The notes: a model not told the origin generated them from the sequence alone. Positions 9,707 through 21,212 are shown, counted from the first letter of the stretch. The stretch: DNA of 64,000 nucleotides from Mantis religiosa (GCA_030765055.1 CM060954.1:108660054-108724053), one strand, 5' to 3'. Program-made: numbers and translations.

Positions 9707-12700
9707 AGATAAGCATCTCAAGTTAAATGTATTGCTTCTCTAACTTAAGGATATTTAAGAAAACGTTATGGAAAGGTGTAAACCTTTAGTCACGCTTTTT
9801 TTTTCAATCCTTACAGAGACTCAACTTTATGCATAACTGATAATACAGTATTTTTTTACTCTTATCTAACAATTATACCGAGAAAAAGGCATTTAAAGTA
9901 AAAGTGAATAGTAGGATATGCACTTTCCTGGTACCCTTAAGTGTTTTAAATTTTATTTCCTTATAATGCATGAGGGGACAAAATATAGAACAATCCTATT
10001 CCATTTCTCACAGAGATGTGTTCAACCCCCAGGCTCTGGGGTAAAATCTGTGCGTGGAAATATTCTACCCCTTTTCCACACTTCTAGTGAAGACATCTGA
10101 AGCATCCCAGGCCTCAGGACAGTACCGAATACAGCACGATTTAAAATAAGCTGAAACGAGGTGCCTGGAATGGAGTAAATTAAATAATTTCTCAATTTAT
10201 TAAAAAATTCTGTGGATCTTCTATATTTTTTCAGGTCCACCTGCGCATTATTTTCCGTCACAAATGCACATCACACTAAAGCATCCTAGTAAACAGTAAA
10301 GCATTATAAAGTCTTGAATAGAAAATGCCTTATAACTTAACGCATTGACCTACAAACAATTTAATAAATGTTGTGCTTAAGGTTGTATCATATTTGTTTT
10401 CTTTCTCTCTTTAGCTTGTGAACTTCTATGATATTTAATCTTTTTCACCTGCTAGTGACACTCAGCATACCCATTTGTAAGCCGTATATTCAACAACAAT
10501 TTGCTTACAACGAATAATACTGAACAGCTAAGAAGACTACTGAGGAAATAAAAATAATTTATTTGGCATTATGAATGTATCCTATGAAGCTTCAAAATCC
10601 TTTTTAGAGAGCTGCTCATTACTTGACTAAAGTGGATGAATGTGGAAAGCGAAGTACTAATAAACTAAGATAGTAATTTGTGAAAATCCCATTAGGGAAA
10701 TCGTGGGTTCAATTCTCGTCGACCTTTCTGTAACTTTGGGTTTTTCGCGGTTTTATGTGATCGTTAGGCTAATGTTGGTTTGGTGTGTGATCTACCATTG
10801 TGTATTTCCGTCATTTCTTTGTAATTTCGCTCACATTTTTCAGATGCTCCTTTCAATGTGCATTTTAGTTTGTTAGTTGCATATACGTTCATTTTATTAA
10901 TTAACGAAGCGTATTACGTCCCAAAGAACATTTTATTGAAAACTGTTTTGCTTGAAAGTAAAGCATGCAAAATTCAAATTCACGCAAATATAATATATTT
11001 GATGCAAATAGTGTATGAAGCTGTATTTTTTAATTTAACCCGCTTATAAATGTTTAACATTTCAAAGTTGTAGAAACATAATTTGTCTTGGTACTGTGAC
11101 ATTTATTTTACTGTAATGATATTTGAAAATGACTTTCTGTGATCTTTCTGAGTTTCACTGTTTCAAATGTTGCAATAAATCTAAATTACAAAACGTAGTG
11201 TTTAAGCTGTTACGTGCTAGTATTCGCCTTGCCTTTCTTTCCGCCACATAGAATTAATCTTTGAATGTTATATGTGACCAAGATGTAGTTGCAACATTTA
11301 GAGAACTTTCGAAATACTTTAGACCCTTACTCTTACGTCCCCTCAGTGCAGAGCCTCAGATGGATGTATTCGTCGGGAGACCTCTTTCCACTCGTCTTCA
11401 ACCAGACCGGAGGACATCTTGGTCATGTGGCTGTGCACCTAGCACCCCTATTGGTTAAGTATCTCATGATGCTATCTGCTCTTTGTGTTGAACTTTGGTG
11501 TCTCGCTGTTCACTTGTTTTGCTTGTCTTTTTTATTTAATGAAAGTCTGTGCTTGTTATTCAAGTTTTGAGGATCTTTCTCATATGCTTTTGTTGTTTTA
11601 TAATAGATACATACATATACGTATATTTACAGTCATACAAATAACCATGCCCAAGATGGGAAACAAACCCCGATCCCCTGCGCCGCGAAGCAGCAAAGCT
11701 AGATGCTTTAGTGAGCCAGCCTTTGGGACCAGCAAATTCAAAATATGTCCTCCAACAGAACTTAACACTGTGAAGGAGAGGTAAGCTTTTAGCTCAGCTT
11801 TTAGCTTTGGTGAAGCATGGCGGCGTGGGACAGATGTTATGGGTGTTTGCTCAGAAGAAAGTACTCCCCGTGGGCACTAGGGAGCTGATTGCTGTCCATC
11901 ATTGTTGTAATACCTATATTTATAAGGACTAATGAGGGAAGTAGTCACGAATTTTACAACTTAGTAGGAGTTCCATTGTTGCTTATTCACTTAGGTAAAC
12001 GAAAAGGGAGTAGTTTCTTTCACAAACTTGTATTATAGTTTCCGTAACTTTGTCGCACCCACGTGGCCTGTGTCAGTAACCGTAGGAACAGTCCTGAAAA
12101 CGAAACTGTCAGACCAAAGTTTTGGAGCTAAGCACTTGGTGTCATCCAACTCATCATCCCAGCTTGATCTGCACATAGTTTGGAACGCTTCCGCTCCTTT
12201 TGCGCCCACAAGTTTTACTGGATAATTTAGGAGACGTTGCATACCGTGGTTTCACTGCTCTAATGTAGCGAGTTTTCCCAAAGCGGGTCATACTCGTCGG
12301 TCGAATTGTTACCAAACTTCTCTAATTGAAGAGGAGAGAAACGGGCAGCTCAGAAAGGAGAACTGAATGACTTACCCTACAGAGAGCGGTTTTGTTGTGC
12401 AACAGGGTACTCAGAAATTTATGAATAGCAGACTGGATTTCCAACAGTACAACCGTAGCCTGCCATTCAAAAGTTTAGCCCTGAATTTCGGCAACCCGAT
12501 GTTAAGGTTTATTATATAACTTGGTGGATTACGGTCACAACTTAAGAGGGAGAGAAACGTTATCGTGTATTTCTGTACAAGAAAAGGTCTTGGAAAGGTT
12601 ACATTCTGCTAGGGTTAAGTGCTCTCATACTTTCAATAGCTTCGATTTCTTTTGATGGGATGGTGAAGGTAAGCCGTGTGTCAAAGGATATCTCGAGGCC

Positions 12701-13460
12701 TGAGGTTCCCTGTTCGATCATTTAACACCGCACTTTAAATGGCTTTGAGCGTGGTTACTGCTGGAGAGGTACACCACCCACTCGTTTAAGAGTGACCCTA
12801 TACCGTTACCTTAATCACCTTAACTACCTACTATGTACCTACTGGTAAACAAAGTAAAGTAAGAAGACTCATCACGTAATGGATTGATCATTTCGAGATT
12901 GTCGGTCTGTACTGGAATACTCATCCCATTGTGAGTTCAAACTCGTCCCAGACCCAACCTTATATCAGTAGATTTACTGGCATATAGCTAGACATCGGAG
13001 GCTCATAACGATGCTGGTAGCACTAGGGAATACAGTTGCTGTACCCAAAACAAAATCAGCCAATTCTTATGCAAAATGACTCGCTGATTCCAAAAATGCC
13101 TCTTAGAAAGCTGTATCATGTAACGTTTTTGAGATAGTCTTATTCAAATTCTTTTACAAAAGGTCACAGAAATAGGGTACTGTACCAACTCATACTAACT
13201 TAATTTAAAGTGATAGCCATTTTGTTATTAAATATGTTTCCATCACGTAAAATTACATTAGTAAATTCAGTTTTGGAGTCTACTATAAAAGCCGTATTTA
13301 AATGGGTGTGACGAACTGAAACTAAAGTGAAGCTAACATAAAGTTACTGATGAAGAAATTCGTAACTTATCATAAAGACTTAAATACTTGCTACTTTGTT
13401 TTCTATAATGAAAAGGATAGCTATATTAACTATTTACAGAAATTACAGATGCTTCTAGAA
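9707..13460. other. No gene recognised in 3.7 kb
   Basis: Apart from weak tRNA-like traces there is nothing I can name. The traces are gtgggttcaattctcg near 10703, gaggttccctgttcgatca near 12701 and gtgagttcaaactcgtcccag near 12931; they look like degenerate SINE heads. Open frames at 11261-11784 and 12028-12242 carry no motif I recognise. Confidence 0.4.
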
Positions 13461-14750
13461 AAACTAAGTCGAGGGTCAAATAACCATCACCAATAAGACC
13501 AGTTCCTCACAGTGACTGATCCTCCAAAAGCATGGGTTGAAGAATATGATGGATTTGGTCTAAAACATGGTGTAGGTGATAGTAAATCATCGACTTCCCA
13601 AGGCCCTGCATATCAGTGTCAACGAAGTGAAGAAATACATTTTGTATCTCAAGAAGAACTAAGCGATGTTATTCGTGATTTCAAACTAGGTAAAAAAGAG
13701 ACAGAATTACTGGTAGAATTTCCTAGCAAAAGAGACTAAAAAGGTTTCCACAATATTTCGCAACGAAAGACAACTTATTTTTCGGCATATTTTAATGCTT
13801 TAGTGAAGGAATTAGGTATATAGCATTATTATAAAGATTTGCGTCCCTTTATTCACTCTTCTAAATACAGTTTAAACAAAGTGTTGCTACATAATGCCAA
13901 TTTATCAACATCAATGCCTTTATTTTATGTCATAGGTAACAAGGAGTGGTACGATTCCATGTCCATAATTTTAGATGTTATTAATTATCAAACCATGGCT
14001 GGGAAATTTGTAGTTACCTCAAGATATTTGCATTGCTAACGAGACTGCAAGGAGGTTTCACAAAATGTTCCTGTTCTTTGTGCTTATGGGGCAGTAGGGC
14101 AACTGACAAGAATTTTATAGTGAAAGAGTGGGGGGAAAGGGAACACTATACACCTGAAGCTAGCAGTGTTAACTATATGTCTCTAGTAGACTCAAAACCA
14201 AGATCTCCTTCTGCCTCTTCACATAAAACTGAAGTTAAGAAAACATTTTGTTAAAGCTTTGGAGAAAAGTGAAAGTTCATTTGAGTATTTAAGAAGTATC
14301 TTTTCTAAAACCAGGAATCTAAATTACAGAAAGGTATATTTGTTGGTCCTCAAATTAGACTACTTCATAAACACAGTGTTTCTGAATCTAAGCTTAAACC
14401 TGTTGAATTGGCAGCATTGAAATAGTTTATATCAAGGATTCCTGGGCAATAACAAAGAAGTAAATTACAAAACTTTAGTGTCAGAACTGATAAGGAGTCA
14501 AATGTCACTTATAATACACTCTTTGCAATTTCTCTTGATGTTTTCCTACAAACTATGAGATGTACTAAGTGATTAGCAAGGCGAGCGTTTTCACAAGAAC
14601 ATTTCTGAGGTGGAAAGACGTTACCAGGTTCTCTGGGATTCATTCATTTTGGAGGACTATTGTTGGTTCCTCAAGTGGAAGAGCACATGTCAATACAAGA
14701 AAATATAAGCAGCGAATAGTTCCGAAATTATTCAAGTATATAGTATTTAT
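13461..14750 (+). pseudogene. Decayed copy of an unnamed multi-copy arthropod gene
   Basis: I do not know a function. Read across several frames it gives consistent segments. These are LSDVIRDFKLGKKETELL; PFIHSSKYSLNKVLLHNANL; SIILDVINYQTMAGKF; CSLCLWGSRATDKNFIVKEW; YTPEASSVNYMSLVD; ALEKSESSFEYLRSIF; FLGNNKEVNYKTLVSELI; and then QGERFHKNISEVERRYQ with DSFILEDYCWFLKWKS. From memory this order matches a long uncharacterised protein found in many copies in arthropod and cnidarian genomes, whose best-conserved part is like DEHGERFHQDI. High copy number suggests a mobile origin, but that is inference. Numerous frameshifts and stops make this copy dead. A 642-bp retroposon follows immediately at 14776. 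Confidence 0.6.
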
Positions 14751-14759
14751 CATTACCTT

Positions 14760-14775
14760 GTGCTGATTTACTTTA
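14760..14775. repeat. Target-site duplication, left copy
   Basis: GTGCTGATTTACTTTA, repeated exactly at 15418-15433, flanks the tRNA-headed insertion. Confidence 0.92.
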
Positions 14776-15417
14776 GGATTAGGATTTCACTATGGAGGTC
14801 ATTCGGTACGTAGGCCACCCTGCTGGGCCCATTGTGCATATGCTCCCAAGTGGGGAATCCCCGAGAGGAAGGATGAGGCGAGAGGAGACAAGAGGGCGGC
14901 CGACCTAAGTAGCCACGACTGTGCAGACGGCAGGGTCCCTACAGTTTTTTATATAGACATCTCCCCCCAGAGGCCAGGGCAATGGACACGTCGCCCTATT
15001 GCGAGACGGCAACGAGCCCAGCAGCCGAGTCCCAAAGGTCCCAGCAGGCTGTCCGAGACCCAAATCTCCTAACTGTCGATACCGAAATAGCCCCAGCAGA
15101 GGCCCAGAGACCGGCAACCGACCTACCGGAGGAGGAAGTAGTTTTCCTCTAAGCATATCATCCTACCATGCACCGCCGAGACACCCGCCAACACTTCTTT
15201 CCTGAAAGAGACCACCAGATGAATGATGATGTGAAATGATAATGTAGATGTAATTTAGGGACAGGAACTTCGCAAGATGTAATTAACGTATCGAGCATTC
15301 GCCTAGCGATCCGGGAAAACCCCAAAAAACCTTGGGTCACGTAGGTCGTCCACGGGAATCGAACTTGGGCCTCCCGAATGTGGACCACAGACGAAACCGC
15401 CTGAGCCATCCCGCTTG
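14776..15417 (-). mobile_element. 642-bp tRNA-headed retroposon (SINE C)
   Basis: It is precisely delimited by a perfect 16-bp duplication. On the minus strand the 5' end, near 15414, starts with a tRNA-like head. An A-box-like GGGATGGCTCAGGCGG is followed by a B-box-like AAGTTCGATTCCCGTGG, then GACGACCTACGTGACCC. The rest is GC-rich compared with the flanks and has no convincing coding. It is long for a SINE, so it may be a head fused to the tail of an unidentified LINE. The 3' end (low coordinate) has no obvious poly-A. Confidence 0.8.
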
Positions 15418-15433
15418 GTGCTGATTTACTTTA
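15418..15433. repeat. Target-site duplication, right copy
   Basis: Second copy of GTGCTGATTTACTTTA, matching 14760-14775 exactly. Confidence 0.92.
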
Positions 15434-16246
15434 ATTGTATTAATAAAGAATAATTATAATTTATATTTTCAGTGTTGTTGTGTAAGATAATGCCTATTAT
15501 TTTCAGTAAAGCAAATCTGAGTTATTAATCAAGGCTTCGTGGGTGATCATCCGCGTCAGGTTTATGAAAGTCGAGTTTTCGGCCATGGCTTCCTTCAGGA
15601 TCTCGTCGTCGTCATTGTGCTGTTGGCATACTGGGATCCTCTTCTTCAGGGGTTGTGTGAAGTGAGGGACAGTCCGTAGGTGTGATAGCAGCAGTAGTAG
15701 AGGCGTTGCCGAACTGAGGAACAGCTCGTAGGGGTTCAGATATGTAACTACCCCGAGTAGGGCTTAACCATGTAGTGACGGAATGTGATGATTGCAGGAT
15801 GGCGGTTTTAAAATTATGTTGGTGGAAGAAAAGAAGTAGCTTGCAGCTCCTCAAAGGTTGTAGGTCCGGGTGCAATGGCCCGTGTGCACCGGATTGGTGT
15901 TAAAATTTGGAAGACTTGTATGAATAGAAATCTATCCCCGGCAAAATTTTGGGTGGGGAGAAATTTTGTTTTAGGCTGAAATATGTGCCTTATGGTTACC
16001 GGTAGAGCCCACACGCCATGCGTGGTAGCCGGTATCCCTTTAAGCGGCGTTCTCTTGGACGATTATTCCCAAGAGACCTAACCAGGGCGCTCTGATGGGT
16101 TGGTAAGCTGGCGTAGAATTTTGTGACCCGGCGCCTAATTTCATCCTCCACATATCGGACGGATGAAGCCTCGTGAAGTAACCTCACGGGGGACAATCTC
16201 TATACAGAATATATAACCCTAAGCCATCGAACTCCTCTCTCTATAT

Positions 16247-16486
16247 GCCCACCTCGGTAGCGTGGTGGTGGCATGTCTGCCTCACGTTAAAGAGGTCCCG
16301 AGTTCGAATATCGGTCAGGGCGAATTACCTGGATAAGGCTTTCTCCGGGGTTTCCCTTTTCCTGATAGAAGAATGTCGGGCGATTCTAAGCTCCATGTAC
16401 CCCGTACTCATTTGAGCATCATTTCACCAATTTCATTCATCGTCCTATATGATTTAACGTTGGAGGACGTAAATTGAAAGAAATCG
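16247..16486 (+). mobile_element. SINE A copy 3, inside PLE1
   Basis: A full-length copy with head GCCCACCTCGGTAGCGTGG, B-box-like GAGTTCGAATATCGG and the body ending GTTGGAGGACGTAAATTG. It is flanked by CTATAT at 16241-16246 and 16487-16492, a short probable target duplication. Confidence 0.85.
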
Positions 16487-16643
16487 CTATATATAAAATT
16501 ATTTGGTGCCCTGGCTAGAGAGCGTGTGCTGATTTATTATAGGGCCGGCTGGTTGTTGCTGTGTTTAATATTCGCTGTCGTCTTTTCTCGGATATCTGTG
16601 CTCTGTCCGGGGTGATCAGAGTTGCTGGTAATTGCAGGTGTTT

Positions 16644-18620
16644 CTAATGGCTGTTGTCCAAGCATGGCTTAGCTGAAGTCCGTAGTCTGTGTGGGTGTAA
16701 TTTAATTTGAATGGCTTCCTTAATGTTTCTGTTCCAGTATTTGTCAGTGTTTTCTATCAAATTTTTCTATTAATTTTCATCGAAATTAATTTTGTGTACG
16801 TTCTCTCTAAAATGTTTGTCCCCTGCCAATTTTTCCGGTTGTAGCAGGTGAATATTGCGTCCGTGTTCCTTGCACCTTTCTTCTATTGTGCGTTTTCTTT
16901 GACCTACATACACCTTGCCACACTCGCAAGGAATCTTGTAAACTTCCGAGACCTTGAGCTGGAGTGGGTCTTTTACCGGTCTTAGATATTGCTGGATCTT
17001 GTTAGAGGCCGAGAAGAAGGTCCTGAAGTACCTAACAAGGATGCGGGAAATCTTGTTTGTGGCCGAACCGTAGAAAGGAATGTCAGCTGTGTTCAACAAA
17101 TTATCCATCTTCTGAACGGGGTCTGGGGGATGGGGTTATCATATTGTGCTCAAGCTTCCTGCGTGCCTAGTAAATATCGTGGTCGCATTATCATTCTGGA
17201 GCAACGTAACCCCTTGGTACTTCCGTTCCTGCTCAGCGTGGTCGTCATCTGCAATTTCAAACGTCCGGTGGAATAAAGGGGAGATGACCGTCTTCTTTTC
17301 AGTAGGCTGGCGGTGGCTAGAGGCGTCCAGATAGCGGTTGGTGTGCGTGGGCTTTCTCTATACTGTGTGTCCTAAGCTGTCGTTCACCTTCCAAGAATGG
17401 AAGGGACTTGCTATTCTCAATTTCCGTATTAAATCTGATATTACCATGCAGATTGTTTAGGTGGCCCAGAAAGTCTTCTCCACGGGGTCAGATAACAATT
17501 GTGTCATCACCATTTCTGAAGAAATCTTTCGGTGTTTATGTGGCGGTATGAAGGGCAGTGTGTTCGGAACCCTGCATGAAGAAGTTCGCAATGGCAGTTG
17601 AGAGCGGTGACCCCATGGCTACTACATCCACCTGTTCGAAGAACTGGCAGTTGTAGCTGAAGTAAGTGAGAGTTAGTGTGTGCCTGAAAAGCTGCATTCT
17701 CTGGATGAAGTAGCTGGAATTTTTAATGTGATATGGACAGGAGCCCACCAGTGGTTTCACAAGAGTGGTAAGATTTTTGGCAAGCTGGTAAGTAGGGAGC
17801 CAATGAAACTCACAACGGATCGGAGGATTGTGTTTCCTCGGCAGTCCTTAGAGTCTAGGTGAAGCAGGTGCGTGTGGAATGGCGGTTTTTGTGTACTTCG
17901 GCGGTAAGGCTGGAAGTTTTTATGAGACTAGTAATTGTTTTGGTGATCGTGGCCATCGGGTCGTTATCCAATTTCCTGAAAGAGGTATCTGCGAGTAGTC
18001 CACTGATTTTCTGGTCATGATCCGTGGTTTCCATGATGGCAGTAGCATTGCCCGTATCACCGGGAAGCACAGAGTCAAGTCTTGCCGTAGCGCTTTCAAA
18101 GCTCATTCCTCGGATTTTTTGTTTGTTTGTAATTTAACGTCCTTCATATCGGACGATGAATGGAATGGGTGAAATGATGCTCAAATGAGCTCAGGGTACA
18201 TAGATCTTAGTTACCCGACATTCCTCTTTCAGGATAAGGGAAAACCCTGGAAAAAACCGTACCCAGGTAACTCACCCTGAGCGAGAATCGAACTCGGGAC
18301 CTCCTGAATGTGAGGCAGATTCCCAGCCACTACGCTACCGAGGCGGGCTATTCCTCGGATGAAATATTGCTTCTGGGTTTCCTAGCTCTTGCTAAAGTAA
18401 GGCTGACTTCGGTGCCTACTTCCTCAGCTAAGTCTGCCGGAAGAGGGCTAAGTGCCTGCTCTGTACAGCTGATAACATCTTTGGTAGGTACGGATTTCGG
18501 TCCCGGGGTGACGTTGAGTCCTCTTGATAAAACTGAAATAGTAGGCTGGTCTAACGATCCTTCGATCAGATTGATCACTAACTTGAAAGGGTCTAATGGT
18601 GTATACCTACTGCTTTAGGG
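16644..18620 (-). pseudogene. Penelope-like polyprotein: RT plus GIY-YIG endonuclease
   Basis: In minus-strand order, the N-terminal conserved region (VLSRGLNVTPGPKSVPT) lies at 18348-18578. After the SINE insertion comes the start of the RT domain (DTGNATAIMETTDHDQKI), then VDVVAMGSPLSTAIANFFM, then the catalytic YVDD region decayed to RNGDDTIVI near 17500. A connecting region (PFYGSATNKISRILVRYF) follows, then the GIY-YIG endonuclease (VYKIPCECGKVYVGQ, with RTIEERCKEHGRN). The C-terminal tail is KYWNRNIKEAIQIKLHPH, ending at a stop at 16644-16646. Such proteins copy RNA at a nick made by the GIY-YIG nuclease. Frameshifts, stops and the SINE make it inactive. Confidence 0.85.
18116..18349 (-). 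mobile_element. SINE A copy 4, inside the PLE1 coding region
   Basis: A 234-bp minus-strand copy flanked by the exact 11-bp duplication ATTCCTCGGAT (18105-18115 and 18350-18360). It splits the PLE1 reading frame between the N-terminal region and the RT domain, so it inserted after PLE1 was in place. Confidence 0.92.
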
Positions 18621-18700
18621 TACGGTGATGTGGCGGTCCGTGTTGCTCTTCTGGTCTCGCTAGTACTGCGCGGATACTGAGAGGTCCATCCACTCCCAGT

Positions 18701-19904
18701 CGAAACTCCGAAGGGAAGAAGCAAGTTCAAGATGTAGTATCAGGAGCTCCTTAGAAATGCGATCTAGAAATCAATGTTATGTATTCTTTCCTTTACCAGT
18801 GCGAGACTGGTGCGTCAAAAGTTGTGCCATATTCGGAACGTATCTATGTGGTGATGTACTTCAGTGAAGCGTGGAACAACCGAGTAGCCTCGGCAGCGTT
18901 TCAGAAAGGCCAATGTGCATAAAGCAGTTGCTTTCTTCGTCTGTAGTCATTCAAATCGTCGTAGTTGGTGAGTTATCATGTCGAATTTTTGCAACTTGTC
19001 ATAAAACAGAAGAACAGCAAAAAAAGCATTATGTGATACAGCAGAACAGTTAACCAGTTTACATATTTTGTTTCGGAATTATGACAACAATTTTTGTTTC
19101 ATAGTTTAGTTGACAGCTCAAAAAGAAAAAAAAATATTTACCTTTCCAATTTGGACTGGATTAAAGAGCTCAATTCTTGAATTAGAAGAACAGAAACGTG
19201 TCTAACTTATCAGAAACATCATAGAGGTAATTAGGAAGAAACTATTATGTAAAATTTGGCAATAGGATGTATTTCAAAAATGTTACTGCAAGCTTAATAA
19301 AGTACTAAATTTAAAATGTGTTGATAAGTGTAACGAACCCTATTTTATTATCTTCTCTTTCATTTCCATTTGTGTTATGTTCATTAATGGGCTTGTAGTG
19401 CCTAATCTAATTCTGATCATCCCTCCAGGAAACAAATTAAACCCTTTCCTATTTATTCGTATGTTTTGAATCTGCTAACGGCGATGTGCGCTGCAAAATT
19501 AACTATACTGGAACACAATGTTCCTGCAATCACCTAATTTGTGGAATAAATGGAAGTCTAAATTAAGAGAGCGTTGTGTAAACATGTCAACCTAAATTAA
19601 TCAAATCAAAAGCTTTTGAAGTTAGTATCAAAGTAACATGCTATGACATAAAACGTTTGTTTCCCCATCTATCTCTCTGCTGTACAAATTATAATCTCTT
19701 CTTTCTTCACACAAGATTAGAATTCTTGAGCACGTGTGAAGCACATTAGATTTGATAGTATTAAAAATGTTCTAAATTACCGACATGAAAATGAATACAT
19801 TTATTGAGTGCAACTTACCAAATCATATTTGGTATTAATTTTGTCTCCCGCTGAGTTAGTTTTGACGTGGCCTTCGAAACTCAGTCTGATATCAGAAAAT
19901 CTGC
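18701..19904. other. No gene seen
   Basis: AT-rich non-coding DNA. Short open frames carry no motif. Confidence 0.4.
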
Positions 19905-19995
19905 TACAATGCTCACTTTCTTCTAGGGCAGCAAGTCAGGTGAAAAGACGATTAGATATCGGTTTCGGGAGTGTACATCGCTCCCATCATCAGGA
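19905..19995 (-). repeat. Inverted terminal-type repeat of a Penelope-like element, left arm
   Basis: About 90 bases matching, in inverted orientation, 21124-21212. Shared strings include gtcaggtgaaaagacgatt and aatgctcactttcttct with their complements. The arm holds a hammerhead-like core read on the minus strand. Confidence 0.7.
19950..19995 (-). ncRNA. Candidate hammerhead ribozyme core
   Basis: On the minus strand CTGATGA (19993 down to 19987) is followed by stem II (GGGAG...CTCCC, 9-base loop) and GAAA (19966 down to 19963), then CCGATATC. This is the conserved order of a hammerhead core, as known from Penelope-like element termini. The cleavage-side sequence is diverged compared with the other arm. 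Self-cleavage is unproven. Confidence 0.5.
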
Positions 19996-20089
19996 TATTT
20001 AATATCCTGGTATCAATATATTGGCGTAGTAACGTGGCGAACCCATCGCCCAACCTTTCGGTTGCAGTTAGCCAGCCCAGTGCCTAGGG

Positions 20090-20332
20090 CCCGCCTCGTT
20101 AGCGTAGATGGTAGCATGTCTGCCTCACGTTCAAGAGGTCCCGAGTTCGAGTCTCAGTCAGGGTGAGCTACCTGGATAAGGTTTCTTCCTGGGCTTTCCC
20201 TTATACTTACAGACGAATGTCGGGTAGCTCTAAGCTCCATGGACCCTGGACACATTTGAACATCATTTCACCCATTTCATTCACCGTCCGATATGACTTA
20301 GCGTTGGAGGACGTAAAATTACAAAAAGAAAG
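20090..20332 (+). mobile_element. SINE A copy 5
   Basis: A full copy with CCCGCCTCGTTAGCGTAGA, B box GAGTTCGAGTCTCAG and the usual 3' body with a short A-rich end. Flanks AGTGCCTAGGG and AGTGCCCTGGG (20079-20089 and 20333-20343) agree at 9 of 11 bases and are the likely aged target duplication. Confidence 0.85.
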
Positions 20333-20339
20333 AGTGCCC

Positions 20340-20940
20340 TGGGGTATATCTGGGCCACCCGGCCTTCCGAGGGAAATGAATATTGGGGGTACAGTTGCTC
20401 AGTGGTCAAAGGCCCCATACACAGGGTTAAGTGTGAAGACCTCAACGAAATTTTCGGCGGAGAAGAAGTTCTTCACTATGGCGAAGTCGCGGAAGAGGCA
20501 TACCTCCTAATGGGGATAATACATTAGGAACGGACAGATGAGGTTCGTAGTTCAGTAAGATAGCTCATCTAGGAGAGGAAAACTCCGAAATAAAACCGGG
20601 CCCTCCAGGATGGGGGTTTAGCATTGGACTGGCAACCCAATCTAGTAAAAAAGGAACTTACTATTCTCATAAAAAGAGCCGGACTGAAGATATGTTGACT
20701 ACTGGCAAAGAACCAACGCAAACAGCTAGAATCGGCAGAGATGAGATTTTTGAGAAAAAGTAAGAGAAGAGTTTGGGATTTTTAATTTAAACAGTAAAAT
20801 AATAAAGAACAAAAATGAATGGAAAATCGTATTTTAAGAATGGACGAGGAAGGACTTCCAAGAAGACTTTTAGATTATATGCCGAAAGGAAAGAGAGTTG
20901 TGGGACGCCCAGCTCTAAGCTGGAAGAATCAGTAGGCTCT
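20340..20940 (+). pseudogene. Internally deleted LINE remnant
   Basis: The first part (to about 20690) resembles the untranslated leader of non-LTR elements, including gcattggactggcaaccc. The last part (about 20825-20935) reads ILRMDEEGLPRRLLDYMPKG and then KRVVGRPALSWKNQ, a typical C-terminal end of RTE/CR1-type LINE proteins (RM...LP...G.R..GRP...W). The reverse transcriptase in between is missing. Assignment is by motif memory and the clade is uncertain. Confidence 0.55.
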
Positions 20941-20981
20941 TGAAGAGAACGGAACGTGTCACAGGGCCCAATACTTGAAGA

Positions 20982-21035
20982 GTGGTGGTGGTGGTGGTGT
21001 TTTAGGGCCCGTCGACAACAAGGTCATTTGGGATC
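20982..21035 (-). mobile_element. 5'-truncated LINE tail, about 54 bp
   Basis: Contains GGGCCCGTCGACAACAAGG and gtcatttggga, the same 3' end as the LINE copies at 39287-39343 and 41373-41948, preceded on the plus strand by a GGT-type tail. CTTGAAGA (20974-20981) and CTTAAAGA (21036-21043) are a probable target duplication with one mismatch. Confidence 0.7.
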
Positions 21036-21123
21036 CTTAAAGATGAGGATGCTATTAATATATCATACGTTTATATTTGTGTTATATCCAGTGTTTCATT
21101 TGTGGTTATAACATTTAATAAAT

Positions 21124-21212
21124 ATTCTGATGATAGTAGCGAAGCACACTCCCGAAACGTCGATATCTAAATCGTCTTTTCACCTGGCTTGTTGCCCGAG
21201 AAGAAAGTGAGC
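21124..21212 (+). repeat. Inverted terminal-type repeat of a Penelope-like element, right arm
   Basis: Partner of 19905-19995 in opposite orientation. The two arms bound about 1.1 kb holding a SINE A and LINE debris. Confidence 0.7.
21127..21166 (+). ncRNA. Candidate hammerhead ribozyme core
   Basis: CTGATGA (21127-21133), then a decayed stem II, then GAAACGTC (21154-21161) and GATATC. GAAAC followed by GTC is the expected core and cleavage site with the very short stem III known from Penelope-like elements. Stem II (TAGTAG against CACTCCC) no longer pairs well, so this copy is probably inactive. Confidence 0.5.

Larger units (their letters stand above)
15530..18700 (-). mobile_element. Penelope-like retroelement PLE1
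   Basis: A minus-strand Penelope-like element. The terminal region at about 15533-15612 is related to the terminal repeats of PLE2 (gcttcgtgggtgatcatccg here; gcttcacgggtgatcagccg at 29494). On the minus strand it contains a decayed CTGA...GGCCGAAAA hammerhead-like core. The coding region follows at 16644-18620. Two SINE A copies have inserted (16247-16486 and 18116-18349). The upstream boundary near 18700 is not resolved, and no matching terminal repeat was found there. Confidence 0.82.

Noticed and set aside
11261..11784. Overlapping plus-strand frames that might be a small gene
   Set aside because: No recognisable domain, several frames are equally open and no splice structure could be argued.
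15612..15875. Minus-strand open frame as a separate gene
   Set aside because: It lies in the non-coding terminal part of PLE1 and shows no motif.
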